Assembly: GCA_030063045.1 (NCBI GenBank)
Contig: JAQSEB010000059.1
Coordinates: 806,001 to 870,000 of the forward strand
Direction of reading: 5' to 3'
DNA length: 64,000 nt
Origin: Pratylenchus scribneri
Taxonomy: Eukaryota; Nematoda; Chromadorea; Rhabditida; Pratylenchidae
The notes under the pieces: generated by a model
What the model saw: only the letters and a program-made list of their open reading frames with translations
What the model was told of the DNA's origin: nothing
The model's database searches: none
Position numbers and translations under genes: made by a program
Shown: piece after piece, positions 23,924 to 35,504 of the stretch
How positions within the stretch are numbered: the stretch's first letter is position 1
How the letters are laid out: each line of letters starts with the position of its first letter

Positions 23924-26900
23924 TTACATTTTCCTGTTTGCCCAATAATCATTATCATTTTCCAATTGCCATGTTGCCCTTCGCCCCTTCCCTTTCGGCT
24001 GTTGTTGCTGTTGTTTTTGTACATTTTCATTCCAACTTTTCATCAATTCCTCAAAATAAATTTGTTGTTCTTCATCGCGTCGAACAATCAATTTTTGGCC
24101 ACTCAACAATGCCCGCGGCGATTTTTGGCCTTTTTTGGCCGGTACCAATAAATTTGGCATTGGCTCAGTTTCCCTTCGTTTTGGTGGCCTACAGCAGAAT
24201 TTTCTGGCAAAATAATGGGCCACTAATTTTGCATGTGATTTTGAGGCCGAAAACATTGAAGGGTGGAACCTAAATTTGGGGTAAATTTTTATATTGGGAA
24301 TTGGAAAAGAATAAACCGAATTGCGGCAATTGGAATGGCATTCAAGGCCAAGGCCAACACAAAATCGAACGATTGGGAATATTCAACGTCGAAATGGTCC
24401 TTTTTATGGGAGAATATAACTAATTAAGACTGGGGGAAAGATGGAAAATTATTATTTGAATAAAAGTTAAAACCCAAGGATCCCCAGATAAATGCCCACC
24501 TAATTATTTGACCTTATTTTGCCTAAATAAATGAATTTTTAATATTAAACAAAGAATATTCCAAATTTTTATATTAAATGTATTTTGTGCATTTTTGAAT
24601 GAAAATATCTCCAACATAGGGAAAGCTGATGAATGCCGCTGATTTAGCAGCTAATTTCAGTTTTCTGCTCATAGCTTAATAAAGTAATTACCAATTTGAG
24701 AAGGCAAATATATCATTGGAAAGCCCAAAATGTCCTCTACAAATTAGTCTATTTTTAATATTATCAAAATCGAATTTTACAAAGCTACATGCCATTGAAT
24801 ATGATCAAATTCTTTTAATTTTCAAAAAAAAAATTAATTGGGTCACTTTTACAGAATATTTAGGGTTGCTTCCTTCTTGAGCTATGGCTAAAATGGGCCT
24901 AGATGCTTAATCACCAATTTCTAATGCACTTATTTTCATAAAATTTGGATATTTCCTACCTTATTAATGCCAATTCTGATCATGATGAAGTCGAAATGCA
25001 AATTACTAAAAAATTAACCATTATCCATTATTAATTAATGGGGAATAGATCCTTACTAACCAAACAAAGAGGATAATGCCAATGACCAACAACAGCCGGC
25101 TGGATCGAACATTCTCCGCAAATTGATATCGTTGAATGAGGGTATGCTTATTTGGGAGACGGGCAAATGCATAGCACCGTTGATTGTATTGGAGAAGGGC
25201 CACAAAACAGGCAAAACAGACCAACCAAATTAGCAATCGAAGTGAAACATCGATGACATGGTAGAGGCCATAGAATTGGCCTTGGAATGAAATGATGCCA
25301 TCCTGCGAAATTTGCGATGCATTCAGCTCATGCCCAATGTAGAGGCCAATTCCAGTGCTCAGAACCAACTTAATAGATTGATTCATGGATGAAAATTGGA
25401 TGATAATTTTGAAATGTATCCTTTAGAATTATAGCCTAGACATTTGAGTTGTCGAATTGTTATAATATTCTTTAATATAATTGGAATTATTTGAACGATT
25501 CATTGAATTTTGTCAATTTTTCTAGAAATTATATCTCAATTAATATAAAGAGAATAATAAATTACTTAAATTTTAGTTAAATAACTTCTTATTATAAATC
25601 TACTGCTGGGCTCGGGCTTTATAATAAATTTATTGGAAAAAATATTCCCATTAAGCAATTTGGCATTTGGCAATTGGTATTTGTTAGTTTTAAATCTATT
25701 ATCTGTAAGCGCAAATCAAATTTAAACACCCCAAGTCATCCCATGAATTATATAAAATTAGTTACTGAAACACTTAAGATCATCATAAATTCATAAAGCT
25801 TTAGGATTAAAATGAAGCCATCCATCCTCCTGTGATTGATACCATGCGAGGACACTTCCTAAATAGACAAAGGACGGTGCAAATGTGGGCGCTTCCTAAA
25901 ATGGTGCAAATGTGTATGTTTTCGACTATAATAAATCGTAAACCGGTTTTAGACCCTACAAACCTTATACCATTTTGTAGATCTCGTCAAGACGCATCGA
26001 ATGGTATATAAATTGTTATGGTTTGGCTTAAAATTAAAGAGTTTTAAACCAAAGAATAGAAAAATGGTTTGAACGGTTTAATACTGACTTAACCATGACA
26101 ATTTATATACCATTCGATGTGTCTTGACGAGATCTACAAAATGGTATAATTTGTAGGGTCTAAAACCGGTTTATGATTTATTATAGTCGAAAATATGCAC
26201 ATTTGCACCATTTTAGGAAGCGCCCACATTTGCACTGTTTAGGAATTGTCCTAGCACCGATTGATACATATAAATATTCTTGAAGGTATTTTCAAAATCT
26301 GAGTTAATGATAACCGAAATGTCCTATAAATTTCTCCGTGCCTCCATTCTTACGGTCAAGAAGACGGCCAAAATGCCAATCAACGGTGACTTCTGTTGCT
26401 CATAGTTTTTGGAACGAAGAGTGGCCAACACTGAAAATGAATTGAGAGAGGATTTTATTAATAATTAAAATGAAATTAAAAAATGATGACCTCTTTCGGT
26501 AGTCAATGGGACAATGATGGTTCGAAAGAACTGCAAAAATGAATGATAAAGAATTTTGGAATTCATTTTTTTTTGGGTAAGAACCATGACGCCAATTTCA
26601 TGGCCAAAAACGAGCCAACGAAATGCATCAATGTAGAGGACACCAGTGCAAATATAATTGATTTGGGTTGGAATTCGGGTGATCGCAATCTTCAATAAAA
26701 GAATTCATTCAAACTTGTTGTAGGCCAACTTGATACCGTTTAGCCAATTTTGATGATTTTAGTAGCAAATTAAAGAGCTGACTTTTGGCTATCAAATGAT
26801 ATTTATTTTATTAAAATTGTTTCAAAATTGATGGAATTATGTACAAAAATCCATTGAAAATTTCGCAAAGTAAGGGTTATTTTAAATGTTTTTTGAGCAT

Positions 26901-27437
26901 AACTTCAACAATTTTGAACCAATTTAAATTAAATTATTATTTGATAACCAAAAGACTCTTTAATTTGATAATAAAATCATCAAAATTGGTTATGTCTTCG
27001 ATGAATTATTATAAAAGGCATCAATTTGGAATTAATGTTAATTGAATAAGATCGAATAAATAAAGTACCGAAATGAGGCAAACGGAGAAGGATCCAAGCA
27101 AAATGCGCAAATTATTGTGCAAATCGCGTCGAATGGAGAGCAGAAAAATGAAATACAAATTCGGCAAAATGGCCAAAAAATCCAGCGCCAATTCAGTCAA
27201 AGCAATGGCAAAATTGAGGGGGGCCGGTGAAAATTGTGATGAATATTGAGGAGTGGAGGGAATTGAATCAAATGAATTTGCAGAATTTGAATGCGAATGT
27301 GGATGATTTTGCTGATAGCGGAACAGGAGGCTGGCCCAGAAATTGGCCCATTGCGCATCGGAAATGTGCAAATGGGCGACCGTGGAGAAGGCGGCCATAG
27401 AAGGCGCCGTGGGCGAAGGTGTGGAGTTGTAGGGCAT
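23924..27437 (-). CDS. Seven-transmembrane nematode chemoreceptor (Sra/Srab-like GPCR)
   Basis: Exons 27437-27069, 26689-26585, 26530-26491, 26430-26354, 25368-25057, 24399-24317 and 24269-23924; 443 residues, every junction in phase. The N-terminus is Ser/Pro-rich, followed by hydrophobic helices (LALDFLAILPNLYFIFLL, ILLGSFSVCLIS). The hallmark TTERVLATLRSKNYE lies after helix 3, matching the ER..AT......YE signature of nematode Sra/Srab/Sre-type receptors. Exon 5 carries two further helices around LLIWLVCFACFVALL, with RYQFAENVRSSRLLL before the next helix. Exon 6 supplies helix 7 (FVLALALNAIPIAAI), then a basic, Gln-rich cytoplasmic tail of about 110 residues. Two introns are only 54 and 47 bp. 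The ligand is unknown; expression in sensory neurons is expected from the family, not shown. The acceptor at 24400 (AAAAAG) is weak. Confidence 0.84.
24668..24895. repeat. MITE family F (shortened)
   Basis: In chemoreceptor intron 24400-25056; the right arm is truncated. Confidence 0.65.
25843..26258. mobile_element. Palindromic MITE with 9-bp target duplication
   Basis: Flanked by GATTGATAC at 25834-25842 and 26259-26267. The inverted arms are about 190 bp: AGGACAnTTCCTAAA, then GTGCAAATGTGGGCGCTTCC, then ACTATAATAAATC, then TACAAACCTTATACCATTTT and GATCTCGTCAAGACGCATCG. The inner arms resemble family A termini. A 9-bp duplication is typical of Mutator-like elements. No transposase is encoded. 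It lies in chemoreceptor intron 25369-26353. Confidence 0.85.
26735..27018. repeat. MITE family G
   Basis: Occupies the first chemoreceptor intron, 26690-27068. Confidence 0.75.
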
Positions 27438-27571
27438 TTTGTATTATGAGAGGAAATTGAATATGGATTTTAGGGCATAAAAATAAAATAGATTCTAAAA
27501 ATTGCGGGAATATTTTGATAGAAAGGGAAAGAAGATAATTGATTTATCGCCAATTAAATATCCTCGTAAGT

Positions 27572-27876
27572 TTTTTGGCCGTATCTCAGTGAGGCAATAG
27601 CCAATTCAGGAAGGCGATATACCATTTGAAAGCCTAAAGTGTCCTCTAAAAAGAGGCTATAAAAAAATTGTTATCAATTTTACCTTTTAATTTAATTATT
27701 CATCTTGAGTCTAATAAATCTTAATTTTTTGAGAAAAACGGCTTTTTCCCCAAATTTTTTAATTTTCCAAAAAATTTGGAGAAAAAGCCACTTTTTAGTG
27801 GGCATTTAGTGCTTTCGAATAGCATATCGCCTTCCAAAATTAGTTGCTTCCTTATCGAACTATGGTCAAAAGAAAA
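27572..27876. repeat. MITE family F
   Basis: Complete copy, 130 bp upstream of the chemoreceptor start. Confidence 0.75.
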
Positions 27877-28450
27877 GCTCAGGGTATTCAATTGTCATAT
27901 TTCAGGATTAGTATTTATTAAATTAATTGTTAATTCCTTGATGCCAAATAAATGGGAAGGAAGGAGGCTTGCCCTTTTTCTCTCCGGATGTTTTTCTTTT
28001 AGGAAATGTTTTCCAAATATGTAAATAGTAATTAGCCCAACTGGCTCCTCTCCTTCCCCAATTTCACATCCATTGGACGCGGATGCGCCAAGCTGACTGC
28101 CCCCTTATCTTTTAGTGACGTCCCAAACTTGTCCAATGCAATTTAGCTCCATATTGGCCCACATGGCTTTGCTCTACTTTTTTGAGTGGGGGAAATACGT
28201 GGTGATGGAATGCCCGATGCCCCAAAATTTATTTAATCTATTTTAATTGTAAGGAAAGGAAAGAGAAAACATTTTTGAGTTTAGTCCATTTTAAGTTGAA
28301 ATGAATAAAATTTCCAAGGAAAGGGGGAGGGAAAACATTTTTGGGGAACCATGTGGCCTTCCGCCCCGCCTTTTTTAGGGGCAACAATTCCCAGAAGAAC
28401 TTTGGTCAACAATATAATATAATGTGATTATGATGGAATGAAAATGAGGG

Positions 28451-29303
28451 CTAGCCGACATTTGCGCCGGAGCATTTGCGCCGCCGACACTTGCGCCGCC
28501 GACATTTGCAACTCCGACTTTTACGCCGTCGACTTTTGCGCCGGAGCATTTGCGCCGCCGACACTTGCGCCGCCGACATTTGCAACTCCGACTTTTACGC
28601 CGTCGACTTTTGCGCCGGAGCATTTGCGCCGCCGACACTTGCGCCGCCGACATTTGCAACTCCGACTTTTACGCCGTCGACTTTTGCGCCGGAGCATTTG
28701 CGCCGCCGACATTTGCGACGCAGACTTTTGCGACGCCTACTTTTGCGCCGCCTCTAGAAATACGATTTGATTTTGCAAAACGATGTAAAATAAATCCAAG
28801 TTATGATTATTAACTATCAAAATTAAAATTATTAACCAAATGAATAAATAAAATTGTTAAATAAATGTTATATAAAAATCCCAAGCATCAATAAACCCAA
28901 TCATTCAATCCCCTTGTTGTTAAACGATATCGTAATGCCTGTGGATGAGCCAGCCATGTTGAACGCGCGCATTAGGATTGTGTTGATGAATTCCATTGAT
29001 CCCTTTTCCGTTAGTTAAGGATTGCTTAATTTTTATGATGTCCATCTTTTGGAAATATAAAATTATTCACCCTTTTATTAGTTAATGATATGAGTAATAA
29101 TTCGGTCTGATAATTTTTTTTAATAAACAATAATTCGTATTTCTGTGGGCGGCGCGAAAGTAGGCGTCGCAAAAGTCTGCGTCGCAAATGTCGGCGGCGC
29201 AAATGCTCCGGCGCAAAAGTCATCGGCGCAAAAGTCGGCGTCGCAAAAGTTCCGGCGCAAATGTCGGCGGCGCAAATGTTCCCGTCGCAAATGTCGAATC
29301 ACC
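28451..29303. mobile_element. Foldback-type element with GC-rich tandem-repeat arms, 10-bp target duplication
   Basis: AAAATGAGGG occurs exactly at 28441-28450 and 29304-29313. The left arm (to about 28760) consists of 14-15-bp units such as TTTGCGCCGCCGACA, ordered in a 74-bp higher repeat. The right arm (from about 29143) is the inverse, with near-identity over the innermost 80 bp up to AGAAATACGA. The roughly 380-bp centre is AT-rich and non-coding. Confidence 0.88.
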
Positions 29304-29559
29304 AAAATGAGGGACATTGGCAGGGGGATATTCAATTTCAGAAAAGGCAAATACACACACAAATGGATTATGTGAGGAATATATGCCAAATTTGGAGGCT
29401 TAAGTAAAATGAAAGACAAAAAAAAATTGAGTTGGGACTATTTCCAAACTACATTTCCATTGGAATAATTTTTAATATAATAATTATAGGGATCTTTTCT
29501 ATGTGTTTTGTTCTTTATTCGGTAAGGGATATTCAAAGTACTTCCAATTCAGTATTTTT

Positions 29560-30465
29560 GACACAAAATGTTTTTAGCTAAGTGAAACACAAAATGTTTT
29601 TAGCTAAGTGAAAAACAAAATGTTTTTAGCTAATTGAAACACAAAATGTTTTTAGCTAAGCGAAACCCAAAATGTTTTTAGCTAAGTGAAACACAAAATG
29701 TTTTTAGCTAAGTGAAACACAAAATGTTTTTAGCTAGGTGAAATACAAAATGTTTTTAGCTAAGTGAAACACAAAATGTTTTTAGCTAAGTGAAACACAA
29801 AATGTTTTTAAGAAAAGGGAAACACAAAATGCTTTTAGCTAAGTGAAACACAAAATGTTTTTAGCTAAGTGAAACACAAAATGTTTTTAAGAAAAGGGAA
29901 ACACAAAATGCTTTTAGCTAAGTGAAACACAAAATGTTTTTAGCTAAGTGAAACACAAAATGTTTTTAGCTAAGTGAAACACAAAATGTTTTTAGCTAAG
30001 TGAAACACAAAATGTTTTTAGCTAAGTGAAACACAAAATGTTTTTAGCTAAGTGAAACACAAAATGTTTTTAGCTAGGTGAAATACAAAATGTTTTTAGC
30101 TAAGTGAAACACAAAATGTTTTTAGCTAAGTGAAACACAAAATGTTTTTAAGAAAAGGGAAACACAAAATGTTTTTAGCTAAGTGAAACACAAAATGTTT
30201 TTAGCTAAGTGAAACACAAAATGTTTTTAGCTAAGTGAAACACAAAATGTTTTTAGATAAGTGAAACACAAAATGTTTTTAGCTAAGTGAAACACAAAAT
30301 GTTTTTAGCTAAGTGAAACACAAAATGTTTTTAGCTAAGTGAAACACAAAATGTTTTTAGCTAAGTGAAACACAAAATGTTTTTAGCTAAGTGAAACACA
30401 AAATGTTTTTAGCTAAGTGAAACACAAAATGTTTTTAGCTAAGTGAAACACAAAATATTTTTGCT
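29560..30465 (+). repeat. 26-bp satellite (family B), about 35 units
   Basis: The most homogeneous array of the unit ACAAAATGTTTTTAGCTAAGTGAAAC. Occasional variant units with AAGAAAAGGGAAAC recur in a pattern, suggesting duplication of multi-unit blocks. Confidence 0.93.
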
Positions 30466-30474
30466 AACTGTTTT

Positions 30475-30590
30475 AGAGTATAATAAAAAATGTTGGAGGA
30501 AAAACCGATTTAATAAATTGTCTTAAATTTTCAAAAAAATTGCAGCCACTTTTAGAGGACATTCATGACTTTAAAATGGTCTATCGAATA
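30475..30590. repeat. MITE family F, right half, interrupted by a hAT-like element
   Basis: Reads GCAGCCACTTTTAGAGGACA and continues after the insertion at 31796-31875 to GCAATGGCCAAATGAA. Confidence 0.7.
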
Positions 30591-31795
30591 TAGGGTTGCG
30601 CCCCCGTCCCCGCGGGGGTCACCCCCGACGGGGGCCCCCGCGGGGGTTTGAGTCTCACCCCCGTCCCACTCCCGAAGGTCCACCCCCGATCACTCCCGCC
30701 TCCCGAACCTCCACCCCCGCGGGGGTACGGGGGTGAACATATACCCCATATTATGGGACTTTTTCAAGAATAATGCAATATGAAAGGAAATTTTTAGCAG
30801 ATTTTTGTAGGATTTTTAAATTTTCATTAAAAATTTTTCGCTGCGCGGCTATTTTTAGTTAATTTTTTTGGCTGCGCGGCTCTTGATAATCTTCTCTTAT
30901 GGATAATAGACACCACAAAATCACTTTCTATGGTTAATTTAGGGTGCTATTCAAAAATCTGACATTCTTTTAATCATATCATGCCATATTGAAGATTTAT
31001 ATAAGACTTTCCGGCAAAAATGTCCGTCAAATTTTATTTGTAAAAGCAAATTTGGATGATGTGTAAGGTGAAACCAGCGAGGGACATTAGCATCTCGCTA
31101 CTTATCTCATCGATTTTGACGAGCCTTAGCTCATCAGCCAATTAACCAATTTAAAAGACCTAAAGTACTGTATATTTAATAGTCCCAAATCTTGGTTATC
31201 CAATGGTATAATGATCATTCAAAACTTCAGCTTTGGCAAAGATGAGGCCAAAAATTTTGAAAAATTGTTTTTGTATCTAGGCATCTAGGGCCATATTTTG
31301 GCCAAACCATTACAGTTTTGTATGTTCAATATATCATTGGATAGCCGATACTTATTAGGGCTATTAAATGCACTATATCATCTAATTTAAATTAGTAAAT
31401 TGGCTGATGACTGATGAGCTAATAAGGCCTTCAAATTCAAAATCATTGAGACGCTTCTGATCTAGACGCTAATGATAATGATCCCAACCGTTTGTAACTG
31501 GCACCAACAAATTCAAATGATCCAGAACAGGAAGAAATTGAAGAGGAGATTGAATGAATTATGAATTAAAATTTATTTGCGCTTATAATTTATTAAAATT
31601 TTACTAAATTTTTCTTCAGAAATTTTTTTTTGAAAAATAAGACTTTTTAAAAAATTTTTGTCAACCCCGTACCCCCGCGGGGATCCCCGCGGGGGCCCCC
31701 GTCAAGGTCACCCCCGTCCCCGCCCCCGAAGGTGCCACCCCCGATCACCCCCGCTCCCGTCCAACTCGCCCCCGACCCTCGGGAGCGCAACCCTA
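30591..31795. mobile_element. Non-autonomous hAT-like element, 1,205 bp
   Basis: Starts TAGGGTTGCGC and ends GCGCAACCCTA, a perfect 11-bp terminal inverted repeat, flanked by ATCGAATA at 30583-30590 and 31796-31803. Eight-bp duplications and TAGGG-like ends fit the hAT superfamily. Sub-terminal blocks at 30599-30742 and 31665-31780 are dense in CCCCCG/CGGGGG. The 900-bp middle has no open transposase frame. Confidence 0.85.
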
Positions 31796-32135
31796 ATCGA
31801 ATACCGGAATTAAAATGGTCTATCGAATACCGGAATTAGTAGCTTATTTGTTGAGCAATGGCCAAATGAAATTGACCATGTAATAATTCCATACTGAAAC
31901 ATCCTGCTTAGTCTTTGGTCTCTCTTTACAAATTACCCCAAAACCCAACTAATTATTCTTCCCATTAATTAATCAACAATCATGTGCTCTGCAAATTCTC
32001 CTCTAATTTTAAATTTATTTATCAAATCGATCAATCCCCATTTCCCTTTCCAAATCTCCCCTTCAATTTTCGCGCAATTTTACTACAAATTATTTCTTTT
32101 TTTACTCACAATTTATTTCCTTTTTTCTCATTAAA

Positions 32136-35100
32136 ATGTCATCCATTTTTGTGCAAAAATGCTCAACAATTCCAACAATTTTATTCCGTACACTTTCCAC
32201 CCAATCTTCAGCCAATGCCCGCAAACAATTTGTCCAAGAATTGGCCGAAGAATTGGGCCAAATTCAAGTAGAAAAATCATCCAAATTAAACCAAATTTCT
32301 ATCCATTTTTTCATTAGTCCGCGGGCACTTTCAAATCGGAACGCATCATTTCCAGTGTCCAGGGTGCCGAAATCCATTTGCAAGACGGAGAGAAGCCGTT
32401 GTTGAATTTTTGCGCAAATAATTATTTGGGATTGAGCTCACATCCAGCGCTGATTCAGGCGGCCAAAAATTGTTTAGACAGCCATGGGGCTGGTCTCAGT
32501 TCTGTTCGATTTATTTGTGGCACACAAGTAAAAATGTCATTTAATTCAATCAAATTTAAAAAAAATATAAATGGGAAATTCTATTTAATTAATTGTACAA
32601 CGCGTATCATTGTTGAATTTTGATGTGCCCTGGCTGAAGGGTATTATTCAACTGCTTCCCTCTCCTTCCATGAAATAGGAGATGACACATGACTAGACTG
32701 TTCTTTTTGCCATAGCTCAACAAAGAAGCAACTAATCTAAGAAGGCGATATGCCATTTGAAAGCCTTAAAAGCCCTCTAAAAAATTCATTCATAAATTTT
32801 TTGAAAACTTTAAACAATTGAGGTTTTTTTCCTTCAAAAATTCGGGCTTATTACATTCAACGACATGAAAGTTTTTTAATCGTAGATTTTATGACATTTA
32901 ATAAGCCACTATTTAGAGGAAATTTAGGGCTTTCCAATGGCCTATCACCTTTGTTGAAATATATCGGAGCTTTGCGCAAAAAACAATTGTGCCGGAGCAT
33001 TCCCCACATTTCCTTTCTCTTATTAAATTGCCCGAGGATCACATCATACTCTTTAACCAAAATAGATTCTTCTGATAACCGTGAAATAGTAGAATCATTC
33101 TCCCATATTAGTCAAAATAAAGTTGCTCTTTTTCTAATTCCCCTTCCAAAAATCCTAAAAAAATTTTAAGGACATTCATCGCCGGCTGGAACAATCGATT
33201 GCTCGTTTCCATGGGAGGCCGGATGCAATCCTTTATGCGGCATGTTTTGACGCAAATGCCGGCCTATTTGAGGTGATTGCCGGCGAAGGAGATGCCATTC
33301 TCAGTGATGAGTTGAATCATGCCAGCATAATTGATGGCATTCGATTGAGCAAGGCCAAAAGGATGCGATATAGGCATTTGGATATGGAAGATTTGGAGCG
33401 GCAATTGGCCGAAACAAAAGGTGGGGGCATTGGGTAATTGATTAAATTAGGGCATTTTGGACAGATTGTAGACGACGAATCATCGCAACTGATGGGGTGT
33501 TTTCGATGGACGGCGATTTGGTCAGTGTTATAGTTTTTAATTTTCCGAAAATACAGAAATTGCCAAAATTATTATAAATGGTTTAATAAAGGGTTATCCT
33601 ATATTCACAAACCATATACCCAAAACTGGATAGAACTGGTCAAGACGCATTGAATGGTAAATAATTTGTTATGGTTTGGTCAACAATTAAAGGGTATTAA
33701 ACGGTTCATTTTGGTTTGGTCAACAATTAAAGGGTATTAAACGGTTTAAACCCATTTTGGTTTGGTCAACAATTAAAGGGTATTAAACGGTTCATTTTGG
33801 TTTGGTCAACAATTAAAGGGTATTAAACGGTTCATTTTGGTTTGGTCAACAATTAAAGGGTATTAAACGGTTCATTTTGGTTTGGTCAACAATTAAAGGG
33901 TATTAAACGGTTTAAACCCATTTTGGTTTGGTCAACAATTAAAGGGTATTAAACGGTTTAAACCCATTTTGGTTTGGTCAACAATTAATGGGTATTAAAC
34001 GGTTTAAACCCATTTTGGTTTGGTCAACAATTAAAGGGTATTAAACGGTTTAAACCCATTTTGGTTTAATGGTTCAAAACTAAATTAGAATTGGTTAAAC
34101 CGAAAGATGTGTATTTTACAGTTCTCTTGATTGTATAATTTTATGTATTTAAAATTAAATTTTTATAATCACTTCGGCATTTTTTCAAAATATGTTTTCG
34201 TCAATTTTTTATCCGCAAATTAAATAGAATATTTCCCAACGAAATCCCAATTAAAAAGGCTCCTCTTCGTGACATTTTCTTCCTTGCCGACAAATATCGT
34301 GCCATTGTCTTTGTGGATGATTGCCACGCCACCGGATTGGTTGGCCCGACTGGGCGAGGCACCGAAGAGCATTTTGGGCTGATGGGCCGAACTGAGATCA
34401 TCAATTCCACACTGGGCAAAGCGTTGGGCGGGGCAATGGGCGGTTACACAACTGGGCCCGCGGAATTGGTGCAAATGTTACGGCAACGCGCCCGTCCATA
34501 TCTCTTCTCAAATTCATTGGCCCCACCGGTGGTTGGGAGTGCCCTAAAAGCGATGGAATTGTTGTCGAAGGAGGATAATCCATTTTTGGAGGCATTGGCC
34601 AAAAATGTTTCCCATTTTCGGCGGGGAATGGCCAATGCCGGATTCCAACTTTTGGGCAATCCGGCGCATCCAATTTGTCCAATCCTGTTGGGCGAGGCGA
34701 AATTGGCAAAGGAATTTGCTGAACAAATGTTAAAGGAAGGGTAAATATTTAAACGAAAATGCAGTATTGGCATAACTTGGGCCATTCTTTTGGCCATATC
34801 TCAATAAGGAAGCAACCAATTCGGGAAGGCGTTATGCCATTTGAAAACTCTAAATGTCCTCTAAAAAGTGGCTATATAAAATTTTTTGAAAATTTAAACG
34901 ATTTGTAAAATAAGCGGCTTTACCTCCAAAATTCTGATTCATTACATTCAAAGGTATGTAACTTTTTATTGCTTGATAGAATTTAAAAAAAAAATAAAGC
35001 CACTTTATAAAGGACACTTTGAGCTCTTAAAAGGTTTATTTCCTTCCTAGATTAACTTTTTCTCATTGAGATATAGGCCAAATTGCAGTTATTCTCTCAA

Positions 35101-35353
35101 CTGAATTATCCCTTATCCAAATTGTTATTAATTTTTGATTTAATTGGAATTTATTCATTAGTATTTATGTGATTGGCTTTTCCTTCCCCGTTGTACCCAA
35201 GGGAAAGGCCCGAATTCGAGTACAGGTTTGCCGAATTCGATTTACATTTTTTTATTTGTATTTTGCCAGATTTCTGCTTCTCATTCTCGCGAACAAATTG
35301 ACAAATGTATTGAAGCATTCAAACGGGTTGGCCAAAGAATGGGCGTAATTTAA
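32136..35353 (+). CDS. GCAT: Glycine C-acetyltransferase (2-amino-3-ketobutyrate CoA ligase), mitochondrial
   Basis: Seven exons: 32136-32267, 32318-32527, 33171-33420, 33465-33520, 34259-34740, 35162-35225 and 35270-35353; 425 residues, close to the human enzyme. It is a PLP enzyme joining glycine and acetyl-CoA to 2-amino-3-oxobutyrate (in reverse, the second step of threonine breakdown). The first 31 residues are Ser/Thr/Arg-rich with few acids, like a mitochondrial presequence. Diagnostic blocks: [63 protein letters not shown] (PLP aspartate) and STLGKALGG with the Schiff-base lysine near residue 270. Then [26 protein letters not shown] and a C-terminal VGQRMGVI. All splice phases agree. 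Intron 33521-34258 is filled by a family A element. Confidence 0.97.
32703..32965. repeat. MITE family F (right arm damaged)
   Basis: In glycine C-acetyltransferase intron 32528-33170. Confidence 0.65.
33540..34215 (+). repeat. Family A element, nine units of 46 or 38 bp
   Basis: Some units lack 8 bp (GGTTCATTTTGG instead of GGTTTAAACCCATTTTGG), so two unit lengths are interspersed. The outer ends TTAATTTTCCGAAAA and CCGCAAATTAAAT are present. Confidence 0.87.
34788..35085. repeat. MITE family F
   Basis: In glycine C-acetyltransferase intron 34741-35161. Confidence 0.75.
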
Positions 35354-35504
35354 GAAGAGAACAAAATATCATCATTCATCAAAAAAATAGCAAAAAAATG
35401 TGCTATGTTCATTAATTTTGATCGGAATTTGAAGGAATAAAAGAAAAGGGAATATTTATAATTTGCCATTAAAAGTATTGAAATTGAAGCCCGAAAAATT
35501 GAAA

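Larger units (their letters stand above)
27438..32135. other. Repeat-only intergenic block, 4.7 kb
   Basis: Contains, in order, MITE F, a foldback element, a 26-bp satellite, a half MITE F split by a hAT-like element, and AT-rich sequence before the glycine C-acetyltransferase start. Open frames within the GC-rich arms are by-products of 15-bp units. Confidence 0.75.

Noticed and set aside
28438..28813. Cys/Ala/Arg-rich open frames in three frames
   Set aside because: Produced by 15-bp GC-rich units of a foldback arm; period is a multiple of three and frames are open on both strands.
28451..30465. CRISPR-like array
   Set aside because: Units are contiguous tandem repeats without variable spacers, in a eukaryotic genome.
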